A DNA stretch of 64,000 bases from assembly GCF_902726655.1 (NCBI RefSeq), contig NZ_CACVAN010000001.1, forward strand, positions 2,790,001 to 2,854,000, read 5' to 3'. This DNA is from Virgibacillus ihumii (GTDB lineage Bacteria > Bacillota > Bacilli > Bacillales > Amphibacillaceae). The notes under the pieces are model-generated. The model was not told where the DNA came from. It made no database searches and saw only the letters and a program-made list of their open reading frames with translations. Positions 1-9,140 of this stretch are shown piece by piece (position 1 is the first letter of the stretch; every line of letters begins with the position of its first letter). Made by a program: the position numbers and the translations under genes.

Positions 1-1
1 T

Positions 2-748
2 AACATGCAGTTCTCGGTCGCGCTTTCCTCATTGTGGAAGATGATCAGCAGGACGAATAAATATATTGATGAAACAGAGCCTTGGATTCTGGCAAAAGAT
101 GACGCGAATAAAGAGCGGCTTGGGAATGTGATGGCTCATTTGGCGGAATCATTACGAAAGACTGCGATTATGCTGCAGCCGTTTTTGACCGAATCACCTG
201 CCGAGATTTTCAAACAACTCGGCGTTACTGATGAGCAATTGCAGGATTGGGAATCAATTCGCGACAATGGTCGAATTGAAGCAGGGACTCATGTTGCAAA
301 AGGTGAGCCGCTATTCCCGCGTCTTGATGTGGAAAAAGAAGTCGAAACGATTAAGGCAATGATGACAAAGCCTGAACCGGAAAAGAAAAAACCTGCTGCT
401 AAAAAAGCGCCGGAACAAAAGGAAGAAGTTACTTTCGATGAATTTATGAAAGTAGATATGCGTGTTGCCGAAGTCGTCAAAGCGGAATCTGTGAAAAAAG
501 CAGATAAATTATTAAAGCTTCAGCTTGATGTCGGCATGGACAAACGGCAGGTAGTATCAGGTATTGCTGAATATTATCAGCCGGATGACCTTGTTGGGAA
601 AAAGGTCATTTGTGTTACCAACCTGAAACCCGTTAAACTGCGTGGCGAAAAATCTGAAGGAATGATACTTTGCGGTGAGGATGAAATTGGGAACTTAACC
701 CTTGCATCTGTTGAGCAATCCTTGCCAAATGGTTCGGTAGTAAAATAA
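2..748 (+). CDS. metG: Methionyl-tRNA synthetase, C-terminal part (5' truncated by window edge)
   Basis: The reading frame is open to the first bases, so the gene begins before the window; 248 residues are present. The enzyme charges tRNA-Met in the cytoplasm. Seen: the end of the helical anticodon-binding domain (fragment residues about 1-90, with DETEPWILAKD), a Lys/Pro/Ala-rich linker (about 120-140), and a C-terminal tRNA-binding (OB-fold) domain starting near VTFDEFMKVDMRVAEVV and running to the end. That appended domain is typical of Bacillus MetRS and helps dimerisation and tRNA capture (family knowledge). A hairpin terminator follows, separating it from tatD. The identity is also supported by the neighbours, since metG-tatD-yabE-rnmV-rsmA is the conserved Bacillus order. 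The HIGH and KMSKS catalytic motifs lie upstream of the window and cannot be checked. Confidence 0.96.
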   Translation, partial: NMQFSVALSSLWKMISRTNKYIDETEPWILAKDDANKERLGNVMAHLAESLRKTAIMLQPFLTESPAEIFKQLGVTDEQLQDWESIRDNGRIEAGTHVAKGEPLFPRLDVEKEVETIKAMMTKPEPEKKKPAAKKAPEQKEEVTFDEFMKVDMRVAEVVKAESVKKADKLLKLQLDVGMDKRQVVSGIAEYYQPDDLVGKKVICVTNLKPVKLRGEKSEGMILCGEDEIGNLTLASVEQSLPNGSVVK

Positions 749-756
749 AGAGAAAT

Positions 757-790
757 AAGGTCACCCTCATACGAGGTGCTGGCCTTTTTC
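757..790 (+). terminator. Intrinsic terminator after metG
   Basis: An imperfect stem (AAGGTCACCCTC against GAGGTGCTGGCCTT, with a small bulge) is followed by a T tract. It lies between the metG stop and the tatD ribosome binding site. Confidence 0.6.
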
Positions 791-810
791 TGTACGATAG
801 GAGCGATTGT

Positions 811-1578
811 ATGTTAGTTGATACACATGTACATTTGAACGCGAGACAGTTTTTTGAAGATCGGGATGAGACGATCCAACGTGCATTTGATGCTGGTGTA
901 AAGTATATGGTGGTTGTCGGATTTGACCGGGAGACGATTCCGCTGGCAATTGAAATAGCCGAACAGTACGAAACAATCTATGCTGCGGTTGGCTGGCATC
1001 CGGTTGATGCAATAGATATGACCCAGGAAGATCTTGACTGGATTGAGGAACTGTCAGCACACCAAAAGGTGGTTGCCATCGGTGAGATGGGGCTTGATTA
1101 TCATTGGGATAAATCACCAAAAGAAATTCAAAAAGAGGTGTTCCGCAAACAGATTAACCTGGCCAAAAAAGTGAAGATGCCAATCATCATTCACAACCGT
1201 GAAGCAACAGAAGACATTATTGAAGTCATGCAGGAGGAAAATGCAGAGGAAGTCGGTGGAATCATGCATTGCTATAATGATGCACCGGATTATATACAGG
1301 CATGCCTTGATATGAATTTTTATATTTCATTAGGCGGTCCGGTAACGTTTAAAAATGCCACCCTGCCAAAAGAAGTGGCTGTGCAGGTGCCAAAGGATCG
1401 GCTGCTGGTGGAGACGGATGCGCCGTTCCTGGCACCTCATCCAAACCGCGGGAAACGAAATGAGCCAGCATATGTAAAACTCGTTGCCGAAAAGGTCGCT
1501 GAACTCCGGGAAACATCTTTCGAAGAACTCAGTAAAATTACGACAGAAAACGCTTTTCAATTGTTTCATTTTGAGTAA
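811..1578 (+). CDS. tatD: TatD-family metal-dependent deoxyribonuclease
   Basis: A 255-residue TIM-barrel hydrolase of the TatD/YcfH family (YabD in B. subtilis). Family members are metal-dependent 3'-5' exonucleases or DNases in the cytoplasm; the exact substrate in Bacillus is not settled. Seen: the N-terminal metal-binding HxH in LVDTHVHLNA (residues 3-12), the glutamate in AIGEMGLDYHW (about 90-100), PIIIHNREA (about 127-135), GGIMHCYND (about 149-157), and the terminal metal Asp in LLVETDAPFLAPHPNRGKRNEP (split here as LLVETDAPFLAPH and PNRGKRNEP). The length is usual for the family. The ATG at 811 has AGGAG about 8 bases upstream. The gene stands alone between two hairpin terminators. 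Confidence 0.93.
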   Translation: MLVDTHVHLNARQFFEDRDETIQRAFDAGVKYMVVVGFDRETIPLAIEIAEQYETIYAAVGWHPVDAIDMTQEDLDWIEELSAHQKVVAIGEMGLDYHWDKSPKEIQKEVFRKQINLAKKVKMPIIIHNREATEDIIEVMQEENAEEVGGIMHCYNDAPDYIQACLDMNFYISLGGPVTFKNATLPKEVAVQVPKDRLLVETDAPFLAPHPNRGKRNEPAYVKLVAEKVAELRETSFEELSKITTENAFQLFHFE

Positions 1579-1641
1579 AAATCGGGTATTTTGTCATAAT
1601 TTTTGATAACAAAAACAAGCTTAAATATAGGACATTTTTAG

Positions 1642-1672
1642 GGGATCGGAACATTTTCCGGTCTCTTTTTTA
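1642..1672 (+). terminator. Intrinsic terminator after tatD
   Basis: A 10-bp stem, GGGATCGGAA (1642-1651) with TTCCGGTCTC (1656-1665), has a CATT loop and is followed by six Ts. Confidence 0.8.
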
Positions 1673-1770
1673 TGTCTGTAAAACCAGTGGTGACAGGCGT
1701 TCTACAGGTTGTGTCATACGATGGTTATCTTGTGTAATTTAATTGTAAACAAACCGTAAACGGATTTTCG

Positions 1771-1800
1771 TTGCAATCACATAGATTTGTTATATATAAT
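1771..1800 (+). promoter_or_regulatory. Sigma-A promoter for yabE
   Basis: TTGCAA (1771-1776) and TATAAT (1795-1800) are separated by 18 bp. Position 1771 is also an in-frame TTG, so a coding start there would sit on the promoter -35; the real start is downstream at 1828. Confidence 0.75.
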
Positions 1801-1827
1801 CATAGTCGCGTAAAGGAGGCAAAGAGC

Positions 1828-3114
1828 ATGAATTTTATTTCAAAGCTATTGCCGGCGTCGAAATTAAAGCTGATCATATCTTGTATTGGTGTTATGGCGC
1901 TGGTTGTTTTTTCTGGTATTATCCTGTTTGAAGCAACGAAAGCTGAAGTAGCCGTTACGGAAAATGGAGAAAAACAAACAGTCCAGACTCACGCAAACAC
2001 AGTAAAAGAACTTCTTACAGAATTAAACATAGCAGTGGGAGAGCATGACTCGCTTTCACACCAGGTCAGCACAGCTATTACAGATGGAATGCACATTACA
2101 TACAAGAAAGCCAACAAAGTGATTGTTACGGTCGACGGGAATGAGCAGGTTTATTACACAACAAAAGATACGATTGGCGAATTTCTGAAAGCTAATGGAA
2201 TGGATGTTTCGAAGCGTGATGAAACTTCCCATAAGGCATCGGAGCCAATCAGAAATGGTCTGACCCTTACAATCAATAAAGCATTTAAGGTCGCAGTTCA
2301 TAACGGCGGTAAAAAAGAAAAGTTGTGGTTCACCGGTGGAACAGTTAATGAACTGCTGAAACAGAATGATATTTCGCTGGGAAAGCTGGATAAAGTAAAG
2401 CCAGCTAAAAAAGAAAAGGTAACAAAGGATACACCGATCAAAATTATACGGGTCAAAAAGGACACAAAAACAGTTAAAGAAAAAATTGCTTACGGAACGG
2501 AAGAACAGGAAGACAGTAATCTTGAAAAAGGCAAAAAGCGGGTCATTGCAGAAGGCTCAGAAGGTCTTGTTGTGAAAAAATACGAAATCACTAAAGAAAA
2601 CGGTGAAGTGGTTAATCGTGAACTTATTGATAAACAAGTGAAACGTGAGAGTGAAGAACGTATTGTGGCCTTTGGCACGAAGGAAGAGCAGGATCTTGTA
2701 ACATTGTCCAGTTCAAGCTCCAATAACAGTTCCGGCAGTAGTTCTGAGACAAATGACAGTTCCAGTTCAAACAGCAATTCCGGCAATGATACGGAGACTG
2801 AGTCTGCAAATAATGACAGCAGTGCCCGTGTATTATACATGAATGCCAGCGCGTATACAGCTGATTGTTCAGGATGTTCCGGTTTTACTGCAACTGGAAT
2901 TAATTTAAATGCAAACCCTCATAAGAAGGTTGTTGCCGTAGATCCGAGTGTCATCCCTTTAGGCACCAGGGTGTGGGTTGAAGGATATGGATATGCAGTA
3001 GCAGGCGATACTGGAGGACACATTGTTGGAAATCGCATTGATCTTCATTTTGCGTCCAGGTCTGATGCATTAGCATTTGGAAGAAGAACGGTAAAAGTAA
3101 AGATTCTTGATTAA
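1828..3114 (+). CDS. yabE: YabE-like cell-wall protein with DUF348 repeats, G5 and 3D domains
   Basis: A 428-residue exported protein resembling resuscitation-promoting factors and thought to act on peptidoglycan. Seen: a basic N-terminus then a hydrophobic segment (about residues 13-33), serving as signal or anchor; three DUF348-type repeats (about 35-210, with VTENGEKQTVQTHANTVKE and similar); a G5 segment (about 215-290); a Ser/Asn-rich linker (about 297-335); and a C-terminal 3D domain whose conserved acids appear in VAVDPSVIPLGTRVWVEG and AGDTGGHIVGNRIDLHF. The 3D domain is the presumed lytic-transglycosylase-like catalytic part (family knowledge). The start at 1828 follows AAAGGAGG by about 8 bases; the 19 codons upstream contain the promoter. 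The low-complexity Ser/Asn linker is longer than I remember from B. subtilis and is probably a flexible wall spacer. Confidence 0.9.
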   Translation: MNFISKLLPASKLKLIISCIGVMALVVFSGIILFEATKAEVAVTENGEKQTVQTHANTVKELLTELNIAVGEHDSLSHQVSTAITDGMHITYKKANKVIVTVDGNEQVYYTTKDTIGEFLKANGMDVSKRDETSHKASEPIRNGLTLTINKAFKVAVHNGGKKEKLWFTGGTVNELLKQNDISLGKLDKVKPAKKEKVTKDTPIKIIRVKKDTKTVKEKIAYGTEEQEDSNLEKGKKRVIAEGSEGLVVKKYEITKENGEVVNRELIDKQVKRESEERIVAFGTKEEQDLVTLSSSSSNNSSGSSSETNDSSSSNSNSGNDTETESANNDSSARVLYMNASAYTADCSGCSGFTATGINLNANPHKKVVAVDPSVIPLGTRVWVEGYGYAVAGDTGGHIVGNRIDLHFASRSDALAFGRRTVKVKILD

Positions 3115-3124
3115 TATATGATAC

Positions 3125-3165
3125 AATGCTCTTATCAAAATAAAGTGGTAAGAGCATTATTTTTT
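3125..3165 (+). terminator. Intrinsic terminator after yabE
   Basis: A 10-bp perfect stem, AATGCTCTTA (3125-3134) with TAAGAGCATT (3149-3158), is followed by ATTTTTT. Confidence 0.85.
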
Positions 3166-3203
3166 GCAGATATGTAATAAAAATATACTCCATACTATAT
3201 AGT

Positions 3204-3257
3204 GCAACCACGTATTCACCAAGACTGGCAATAGCCAAGTTTTCAAATGAAAAGAGG
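3204..3257 (+). repeat. Leader hairpin element, copy 1 (upstream of rnmV)
   Basis: GCAACCACG (3204-3212) is followed by TGGC-AATA-GCCA (3226-3237), then AGTTTTC, then the rnmV ribosome binding site. Two clear relatives sit in the same place before tilS and hpt. It is called a dispersed element by internal comparison only; its function is unknown. Confidence 0.6.
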
Positions 3258-3265
3258 ACACATTA

Positions 3266-4706
<1,441 letters not shown>

Positions 4707-4736
4707 GCTATTGCACATCGTGCGATGGCTTTTTTA
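4707..4736 (+). terminator. Intrinsic terminator after rsmA
   Basis: A 10-bp stem with two G-T pairs, GCTATTGCAC (4707-4716) with GTGCGATGGC (4720-4729), carries a 3-base loop and is followed by a T run. Confidence 0.85.
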
Positions 4737-4770
4737 TATAGGCTGATTGTGATTGCTATAACACCGATCC

Positions 4771-4875
4771 GGCAATACACTCCGCTTTCCGGGGGCGGCT
4801 GTTGAGCCTCTTCGTGCTGACGCACTACGAGTCTCAACTAGGCCTCAGCTCCCCCGGGAGTCTCCGTGTATTGCC
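4771..4875. repeat. 105-bp palindromic intergenic element
   Basis: The ends are a perfect 10-bp inverted repeat, GGCAATACAC (4771-4780) and GTGTATTGCC (4866-4875). Inside, CCGGGGG and CCCCCGG and the GAGCCTC/GAGTCTC blocks continue the foldback. It is locally GC-rich compared with its surroundings and has no ORF. The wording 'CTCCGCTTTCC ... GGAGTCTCC' resembles GC-rich hairpin repeats scattered in Bacillaceae genomes (recalled, not searched). The rest of the 385-bp gap holds a terminator and the yabG promoter. Confidence 0.7.
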
Positions 4876-5019
4876 TCCGCTAATTTTATGTTTATGAACC
4901 ATAGACTGGATAGAAAACATTCCAGCGGTTATGTCATAGCTTAGTTGATCTACAGGTTAAGCGGCAACTAAAATTATAAAAAGAGCCTTTATTTTTAATT
5001 ACTTGAACATAAAACCAGG

Positions 5020-5048
5020 CACAGTAATGGGCAGTGCTTCATAGTCTA
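5020..5048 (+). promoter_or_regulatory. Predicted sigma-K promoter for yabG
   Basis: CACA (5020-5023), a 16-bp spacer, then CATAGTCTA (5040-5048) fit the sigma-K pattern (mACm and CATAnnnTA). B. subtilis yabG is transcribed by sigma-K in the mother cell, so the match is expected. Confidence 0.65.
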
Positions 5049-5091
5049 TATAGGAACAGGTTCACTTGAACGATGGCTGTGAGGTGGCTTT

Positions 5092-5970
5092 ATGGATTTT
5101 ACAACAGGAGAATTTGTAACACGTATATCATACAGGCATGATTTGTTATTCCGGATTGCATCGGTTACAAATGAAACCGCAACATTGCACGGAGAGGATA
5201 TTCGTCTGGCAGCTGATGCCCCACTGGATGATCTGACACATGTTGAAGACAGGGATCTGGCAAAACGAAAGCGGAAGGGCAAAGAACAGGAAGAATCCTC
5301 CTACCGGCTATTTCGACAGGATTACCAGTTAATGCGGGAAAAGCGCGAGTATCAGGCAAGTAATGGGTATCAGAGTAATGTAAGTTATTTCCAGCTTCCT
5401 GCAAAAGTACTCCATATTGACGGTGATCCCTCTTATTTAAGAAAGTGTATTGAGCTGTATAACCGATTGGGATTGCAGGTTCATGGGGTCCATGTCCGTG
5501 AAAAGGAAATGCCGTTTGAAATTGCAGGTTTAATGGAGCGTATACAGCCCGACATCATTGTGATTACAGGTCATGACGCTTTTTCAAGTAATAAAGGCGG
5601 GAAAGGAGATCTTCGTGCTTATCGGCATTCCAAATATTTTGCAGAGACGGTTCGTACGGCGCGGCAAATAAACGCCAGTCTTGATCAATTGATTATCTTT
5701 GCCGGAGCTTGCCAGTCCCATTTTGAATCCCTGATTAGGGCGGGAGCAAATTTTGCAAGTTCTCCATCCCGTATTAATATACATGCGCTGGATCCTGTTT
5801 ATATAACGGCCAAAATCGCTTATACCCCTTTTATGGATAAGGTTGGTGTATGGGATGCACTGCGAAATACGCTTACCGGTGAAAGAGGTCTTGGTGGAGT
5901 GGAAACGAGAGGACTTTTGCGGACCGGCATGCCTTACACGGCCGATAATGAAACAGAAGAAAATAGCTGA
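5092..5970 (+). CDS. yabG: Sporulation-specific cysteine protease YabG
   Basis: A 292-residue protease made late in the mother cell, which processes spore coat proteins such as SpoIVA and SafA before cross-linking (B. subtilis knowledge). Seen: an N-terminal SH3-like/KOW-like stretch (VTRISYRHDLLFRIASV, about 7-25), a charged linker, and a catalytic part containing QPDIIVITGHDAFSS (about 150-164) and IIFAGACQSHFESLI (about 203-217), where His and Cys are candidate catalytic residues. The ATG at 5092 has GAGGTGG about 7 bases upstream. A sigma-K-type promoter lies 45 bases before the start. It is a single-gene unit closed by a hairpin overlapping its stop codon. Confidence 0.93.
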   Translation: MDFTTGEFVTRISYRHDLLFRIASVTNETATLHGEDIRLAADAPLDDLTHVEDRDLAKRKRKGKEQEESSYRLFRQDYQLMREKREYQASNGYQSNVSYFQLPAKVLHIDGDPSYLRKCIELYNRLGLQVHGVHVREKEMPFEIAGLMERIQPDIIVITGHDAFSSNKGGKGDLRAYRHSKYFAETVRTARQINASLDQLIIFAGACQSHFESLIRAGANFASSPSRINIHALDPVYITAKIAYTPFMDKVGVWDALRNTLTGERGLGGVETRGLLRTGMPYTADNETEENS

Positions 5971-5995
5971 TGTGTGGAACATCAGCTATTATTTT
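5963..5995 (+). terminator. Intrinsic terminator of yabG, overlapping its stop codon
   Basis: An 11-bp stem, ATAGCTGATGT (5963-5973) with ACATCAGCTAT (5979-5989), is followed by a T-rich run. The TGA stop is inside the left arm. Confidence 0.75.
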
Positions 5996-6057
5996 CCTGA
6001 ACCATACATAATTTGTTAAGAATTTGAAATAATAGTGGAGAAATGTGATTTTTGTTG

Positions 6058-6132
6058 TTGACATTAAAAAAGCTATACTGGTATAATATAAAGTTTTATT
6101 TGACTTACTAAACAAGCTTATGGTATTATAAT
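6058..6132 (+). promoter_or_regulatory. Strong sigma-A promoter(s) of veg
   Basis: TTGACA (6058-6063) with TATAAT (6082-6087) at 18 bp spacing is near consensus. A second set, TTGACT (6100-6105) with TATTAT (6124-6129), could form a tandem promoter. veg has one of the strongest vegetative promoters in B. subtilis. Confidence 0.8.
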
Positions 6133-6152
6133 AACTAGTGAGGTGGAGTATA

Positions 6153-6410
6153 GTGGCAAAAACATTAGTCGAAATTAAGCAAGGTCTTGAGTGTCAGCTA
6201 GGCAAGCGTTTAAAGCTTAAAGCCAATGGTGGCAGAAGGAAAACAATTGAACGTTGCGGCATTTTAGCAGAAACATATCCATCTGTTTTCATTGTTGAAT
6301 TGGATCAGGACGAGAATGCATTCGAACGTGTTTCATACAGCTATGCAGACGTCTTAACAGAGACAGTTCAAATCAGCTTTCAGGATGGAGCGTTAATGGT
6401 TGAGCAGTAA
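6153..6410 (+). CDS. veg: Veg protein (biofilm/sporulation-related)
   Basis: An 85-residue cytoplasmic protein, highly conserved in Bacillales. In B. subtilis it is abundant and stimulates biofilm matrix genes by opposing SinR, and it affects spore outgrowth; the molecular mechanism is not clear. Seen: [12 protein letters not shown] at the N-terminus, the hallmark block [19 protein letters not shown] (about 25-43), and [21 protein letters not shown] (cited as [15 protein letters not shown] and ADVLTE). The start is GTG at 6153, directly after GAGGTGGAG; a GTG five codons earlier lies within that ribosome binding site and is rejected. Length and sequence match the family over its whole extent. 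The terminator stem overlaps the stop codon. Confidence 0.95.
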   Translation: MAKTLVEIKQGLECQLGKRLKLKANGGRRKTIERCGILAETYPSVFIVELDQDENAFERVSYSYADVLTETVQISFQDGALMVEQ

Positions 6411-6430
6411 ACTCAGGTTTGCTGCTTTTG
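6403..6430 (+). terminator. Intrinsic terminator of veg
   Basis: AGCAGTAAAC (6403-6412) pairs with GTTTGCTGCT (6417-6426) over 10 bp with one G-T pair, followed by TTTTG. The stop codon is within the stem. Confidence 0.7.
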
Positions 6431-6603
6431 TCTATAATGAATAAAATCCCCCCTGCGTTATTCAGTTTATCTTCATTTACGGAAAATATGTCCTTCACTT
6501 TCAATAAATAATTTCCTGTTTTGTATAGATCTAACTGGTGTATGCTCTGGTTATCTACATAAACTATACTTGTCGTATCCTTAACAGAAGGGGGAGCTCT
6601 TTC

Positions 6604-6780
6604 ATGGGAAGACGTGGCGGAATGATGTCAGACCAGATGAAAGAAGAAATAGCCAAGGAGTTAGGTTTTTACGACACAGTGCAGGAAGAAGGCTGGGGCG
6701 GCATTAAAGCGAGAGATGCCGGTAACATGGTGAAACGGGCAATCGAGATAGCTGAACAGAACATGAATGGCAGACCCTAA
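6604..6780 (+). CDS. sspF: Small acid-soluble spore protein, SspF-type (alpha/beta SASP)
   Basis: A 58-residue DNA-binding protein that coats spore DNA in the forespore. Seen: [27 protein letters not shown], then [20 protein letters not shown], the family block that contains the GPR protease-type cleavage/DNA-contact helix; homology to B. subtilis SspF (formerly 0.3 kb protein) is clear. The ATG at 6604 follows AGAAGGGGGAG at about 7 bases; a longer frame starting upstream would run through the promoter region and is rejected. Expression should be forespore-specific. I looked for a sigma-G promoter in 6500-6600: CATAAACTA at 6558 resembles a -10 but has no properly spaced -35, so I do not annotate it. 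Confidence 0.93.
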   Translation: MGRRGGMMSDQMKEEIAKELGFYDTVQEEGWGGIKARDAGNMVKRAIEIAEQNMNGRP

Positions 6781-6802
6781 CTGGGTTTGCCGTTTTTTTT
6801 TT
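6769..6802 (+). terminator. Intrinsic terminator of sspF
   Basis: GGCAGACCC (6769-6777) pairs with GGGTTTGCC (6783-6791), followed by ten Ts. The stem overlaps the sspF stop codon. Confidence 0.9.
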
Positions 6803-6932
6803 GGTGTGCGAAGTTCGAATGAAACTACTGCATCCTTTAACCTGAATCTAATCATCCGTACTTCACTGGACAGTCGCCTTCACATTTCTTATGTGATACA
6901 ATTTGTGTACATATTTAAAGTGGGTGACGGAG

Positions 6933-7790
6933 ATGATTGTATTTGAACGGGCGCCAGCTAAGATCAATTTGTCGTTGGATGTCCTCGGTAAGCGTGATGA
7001 CGGGTTCCATGAGGTGGAAATGATTTCAACTTCTATTGATCTGGCCGATCGTATTGAACTGATGTCGTCAGTTGATAATGTGATTCATGTTGCCGCGGAT
7101 AATCAATATGTGCCAAATGATGAGCGTAATCTAGCTTATAAAGCTGCCCTCGCTTTCAAAAATAAATATCAGATCGATAAAGGCGTCCAGATTAAAATAA
7201 CGAAAAACATACCTGTTTCTGCCGGATTAGGTGGGGGAAGCAGTGATGCGGCTGCTGTTTTACGAGGACTGAATAAACTCTGGTCGGTCGGTGCTGGTAA
7301 GCATGAACTGGCTCTGATCGGTTCCGGGATCGGGTCCGATGTACCTTTTTGTGTTTACGGAACAACGGCAATTGGCACCGGTCACGGGGAAAAAATTCGT
7401 GAATTACCTGCACCTCCACCATTTTTAGTGATTTTGGCCAAACCGAATATAGGCATCTCAACCAGACATATCTTTCCAAAAGTAAACATGAAAGAAATTA
7501 TGCACCCAGATACAAGTGAGGTCATTGCAGCACTCGAGGGAAAGGATTTTTCGAAACTTGCCACTGCCGCAGGAAATGCGTTGGAACGCGTAACATTTTC
7601 ATTATTTCCGAGTGTGGAACAAATTAAGGAGAAGATGGTTAAGGCGGGAGCAGACGGGGTGCTCATGAGCGGATCCGGGCCAACCATGGTGGGACTTGTT
7701 CAGCAATACAGCAAGGCAAAACGCATCTATAACGGCCTTAGGGGATTTTGTGATGAAGTTTTTGTCGTACAATTACTTGATCGCCGTTAA
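6933..7790 (+). CDS. ispE: 4-diphosphocytidyl-2-C-methyl-D-erythritol kinase
   Basis: A 285-residue GHMP-family kinase that phosphorylates CDP-methylerythritol in the MEP (non-mevalonate) isoprenoid pathway. Seen: ERAPAKINLSLDVLGKRDDG near the N-terminus (about 4-23), the GHMP ATP-binding loop PVSAGLGGGSSDAAA (about 93-107), and the C-terminal MSGSGPTMVGL (about 246-256). The ATG at 6933 matches family starts; an in-frame extension to 6903 lacks a ribosome binding site. It precedes purR as in B. subtilis. The partner genes ispD and ispF, normally between yacL and gltX, are missing from that slot in this window, so the pathway must be completed from elsewhere on the genome. Confidence 0.96.
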   Translation: MIVFERAPAKINLSLDVLGKRDDGFHEVEMISTSIDLADRIELMSSVDNVIHVAADNQYVPNDERNLAYKAALAFKNKYQIDKGVQIKITKNIPVSAGLGGGSSDAAAVLRGLNKLWSVGAGKHELALIGSGIGSDVPFCVYGTTAIGTGHGEKIRELPAPPPFLVILAKPNIGISTRHIFPKVNMKEIMHPDTSEVIAALEGKDFSKLATAAGNALERVTFSLFPSVEQIKEKMVKAGADGVLMSGSGPTMVGLVQQYSKAKRIYNGLRGFCDEVFVVQLLDRR

Positions 7791-7854
7791 CATTTGCTAA
7801 ATACGTATAATGATGATATATTTAAACTAATCATTCGGATTTAGAGGTGCAGAT

Positions 7855-8667
7855 ATGAAAAGAAGCGACCGCTTAGTTTCGTTGACTAATTATTTTTTCG
7901 AAAACCCAAAACAACATACGTCATTACCGTTTTTTTCTGAAAGGTATCAGGCTGCAAAATCATCCATTAGCGAGGATTTGGGAATAGTGGATCGTGTTTT
8001 GCAAGAGGAAGGTATCGGATATTTGCAGACATCTGCAGGTGCAGCAGGCGGCGTTAAGTATATTCCGTATCTTTCAGAAGAAAATAGTACTGAATTTATT
8101 CATGAACTTTGTAAGACCTTGGAGGATCCGGCGCGTATTCTTCCCGGGGGTTATTTATATATGAGTGATATACTCGGTAACCCAAAAATGGTGAAGCAGA
8201 TTGGACGGGTTCTTGCTTCGACATTTTCGGAATTGGATATCGATGTTGTAGTTACTGTTGCTACAAAAGGTATTCCACTTGCATATTCCGTGGCGGCGGT
8301 TCTTAACGTGCCGGTAGTGATTGTACGGCGGGATCCAAAGGTAACAGAAGGGTCGTCTGTCAGTATAAATTATGTCTCCGGTTCATCCCGAAAAATACAA
8401 ACGATGGTGCTTCCGAAGCGCAGTCTGCGGGAGAATGCCAATGTTTGTATTATTGATGATTTTATGAAAGCCGGTGGAACCATTAATGGCATGACAAGTC
8501 TGCTTGATGAATTTGATGCAAATGTGAAAGCAATCGGTGTTCTGGCGGAAGCAGATGATGAAGAAGATGAACGAGTTGTGGAGAAATACACATCACTTGT
8601 GAAAATTACCAATGTGGATATAAAACAGAATAATATTGAGGTTATTCCGGGAAAATCGAACGGATAA
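7855..8667 (+). CDS. purR: Purine operon repressor
   Basis: A 270-residue transcription factor that binds PurBox DNA and is released by PRPP, controlling purine synthesis and transport genes in Gram-positives. Seen: an N-terminal winged-helix part (about 1-75, KRSDRLVSLTNYFFENP and AAKSSISEDLGIVDRVL) and a C-terminal phosphoribosyltransferase-like domain carrying the PRPP motif VCIIDDFMKAGGTINGM (about 198-214). The length is close to B. subtilis PurR (285). The ATG at 7855 follows AGAGGTG. In B. subtilis purR is followed by yabJ (ridA); here a terminator and the spoVG promoter come next with only 130 bp between stop and spoVG start, so ridA is absent at this locus. Confidence 0.95.
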   Translation: MKRSDRLVSLTNYFFENPKQHTSLPFFSERYQAAKSSISEDLGIVDRVLQEEGIGYLQTSAGAAGGVKYIPYLSEENSTEFIHELCKTLEDPARILPGGYLYMSDILGNPKMVKQIGRVLASTFSELDIDVVVTVATKGIPLAYSVAAVLNVPVVIVRRDPKVTEGSSVSINYVSGSSRKIQTMVLPKRSLRENANVCIIDDFMKAGGTINGMTSLLDEFDANVKAIGVLAEADDEEDERVVEKYTSLVKITNVDIKQNNIEVIPGKSNG

Positions 8668-8673
8668 CAGCGT

Positions 8674-8712
8674 AAAAATCTTTCTTGCACCAGAAAGATT
8701 TTTATTTTTTTA
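8674..8712 (+). terminator. Intrinsic terminator after purR
   Basis: A 12-bp perfect stem, AAAAATCTTTCT (8674-8685) with AGAAAGATTTTT (8692-8703), is followed by a T run. Confidence 0.9.
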
Positions 8713-8732
8713 TATTTTTTTTAAAAATCAGC

Positions 8733-8757
8733 AGGAATTTTCATAGTTTTGTTGAAT
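8733..8757 (+). promoter_or_regulatory. Predicted sigma-H promoter of spoVG
   Basis: AGGAATTT (8733-8740), 13 bp, then GAAT (8754-8757) match the sigma-H consensus (RnAGGAwWW and GAAT). An AT-rich tract lies just upstream. spoVG is the classic sigma-H gene in B. subtilis. Confidence 0.8.
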
Positions 8758-8797
8758 ATTTGTAATAAGTTCAAAAGGGAAAAGGTGGTGAATCATC

Positions 8798-9088
8798 ATG
8801 GAAGTAACTGACGTAAGATTGCGCCGCGTAAACACAGAAGGTAGAATGCGAGCTATCGCATCAATTACTCTTGATCAGGAGTTTGTTGTCCATGATATCC
8901 GCGTTATCGATGGGAATAATGGACTGTTTGTGGCTATGCCTTCCAAACGTACTCCTGACGGTGAATTCCGGGATATTGCACATCCAATCAATTCGAATAC
9001 ACGTGCAAAAATCCAGGATGCTGTTTTAGAAGAATATCATCGTGCCGGCGAAACAGAGGTACAATATGAAGAAGCTGGTGCTTCGTGA
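8798..9088 (+). CDS. spoVG: SpoVG, RNA-binding regulator
   Basis: A 96-residue protein of the SpoVG family. It affects septation and cortex formation in B. subtilis and works as a pleiotropic DNA/RNA-binding regulator in Staphylococcus, Listeria and Borrelia. Seen: [20 protein letters not shown] at the start, [17 protein letters not shown], and [22 protein letters not shown] (cited as [14 protein letters not shown] and EFRDIAHP), the signature of the family. The ATG at 8798 has AAAGGTGGTG about 7 bases upstream. It sits alone, under a sigma-H-type promoter and before a strong terminator. Downstream lies a 20-bp tandem-repeat array before glmU; B. subtilis has no such array there as far as I recall. 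Confidence 0.96.
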   Translation: MEVTDVRLRRVNTEGRMRAIASITLDQEFVVHDIRVIDGNNGLFVAMPSKRTPDGEFRDIAHPINSNTRAKIQDAVLEEYHRAGETEVQYEEAGAS

Positions 9089-9101
9089 ACCGCACGAATA
9101 C

Positions 9102-9140
9102 AAGAGGTCTAATCTGTAATGGATTAGCCTTCTTTTTTTA
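9102..9140 (+). terminator. Intrinsic terminator after spoVG
   Basis: AAGAGGTCTAATC (about 9102-9114) pairs with GATTAGCCTTCTT (9122-9134), followed by a T tract. Confidence 0.85.

Noticed and set aside
1771..1827. Upstream start for yabE
   Set aside because: The TTG at 1771 is the promoter -35 and the region contains TATAAT; the ATG at 1828 has a proper ribosome binding site.
2490..2840. A 116-codon minus-strand frame opposite yabE
   Set aside because: It is the shadow of the Ser/Asn-rich linker; no ribosome binding site or similarity.
6500..6603. Sigma-G promoter for sspF
   Set aside because: CATAAACTA at 6558 resembles a -10, but the nearest TGTATG is only 13 bp away; spacing does not fit.
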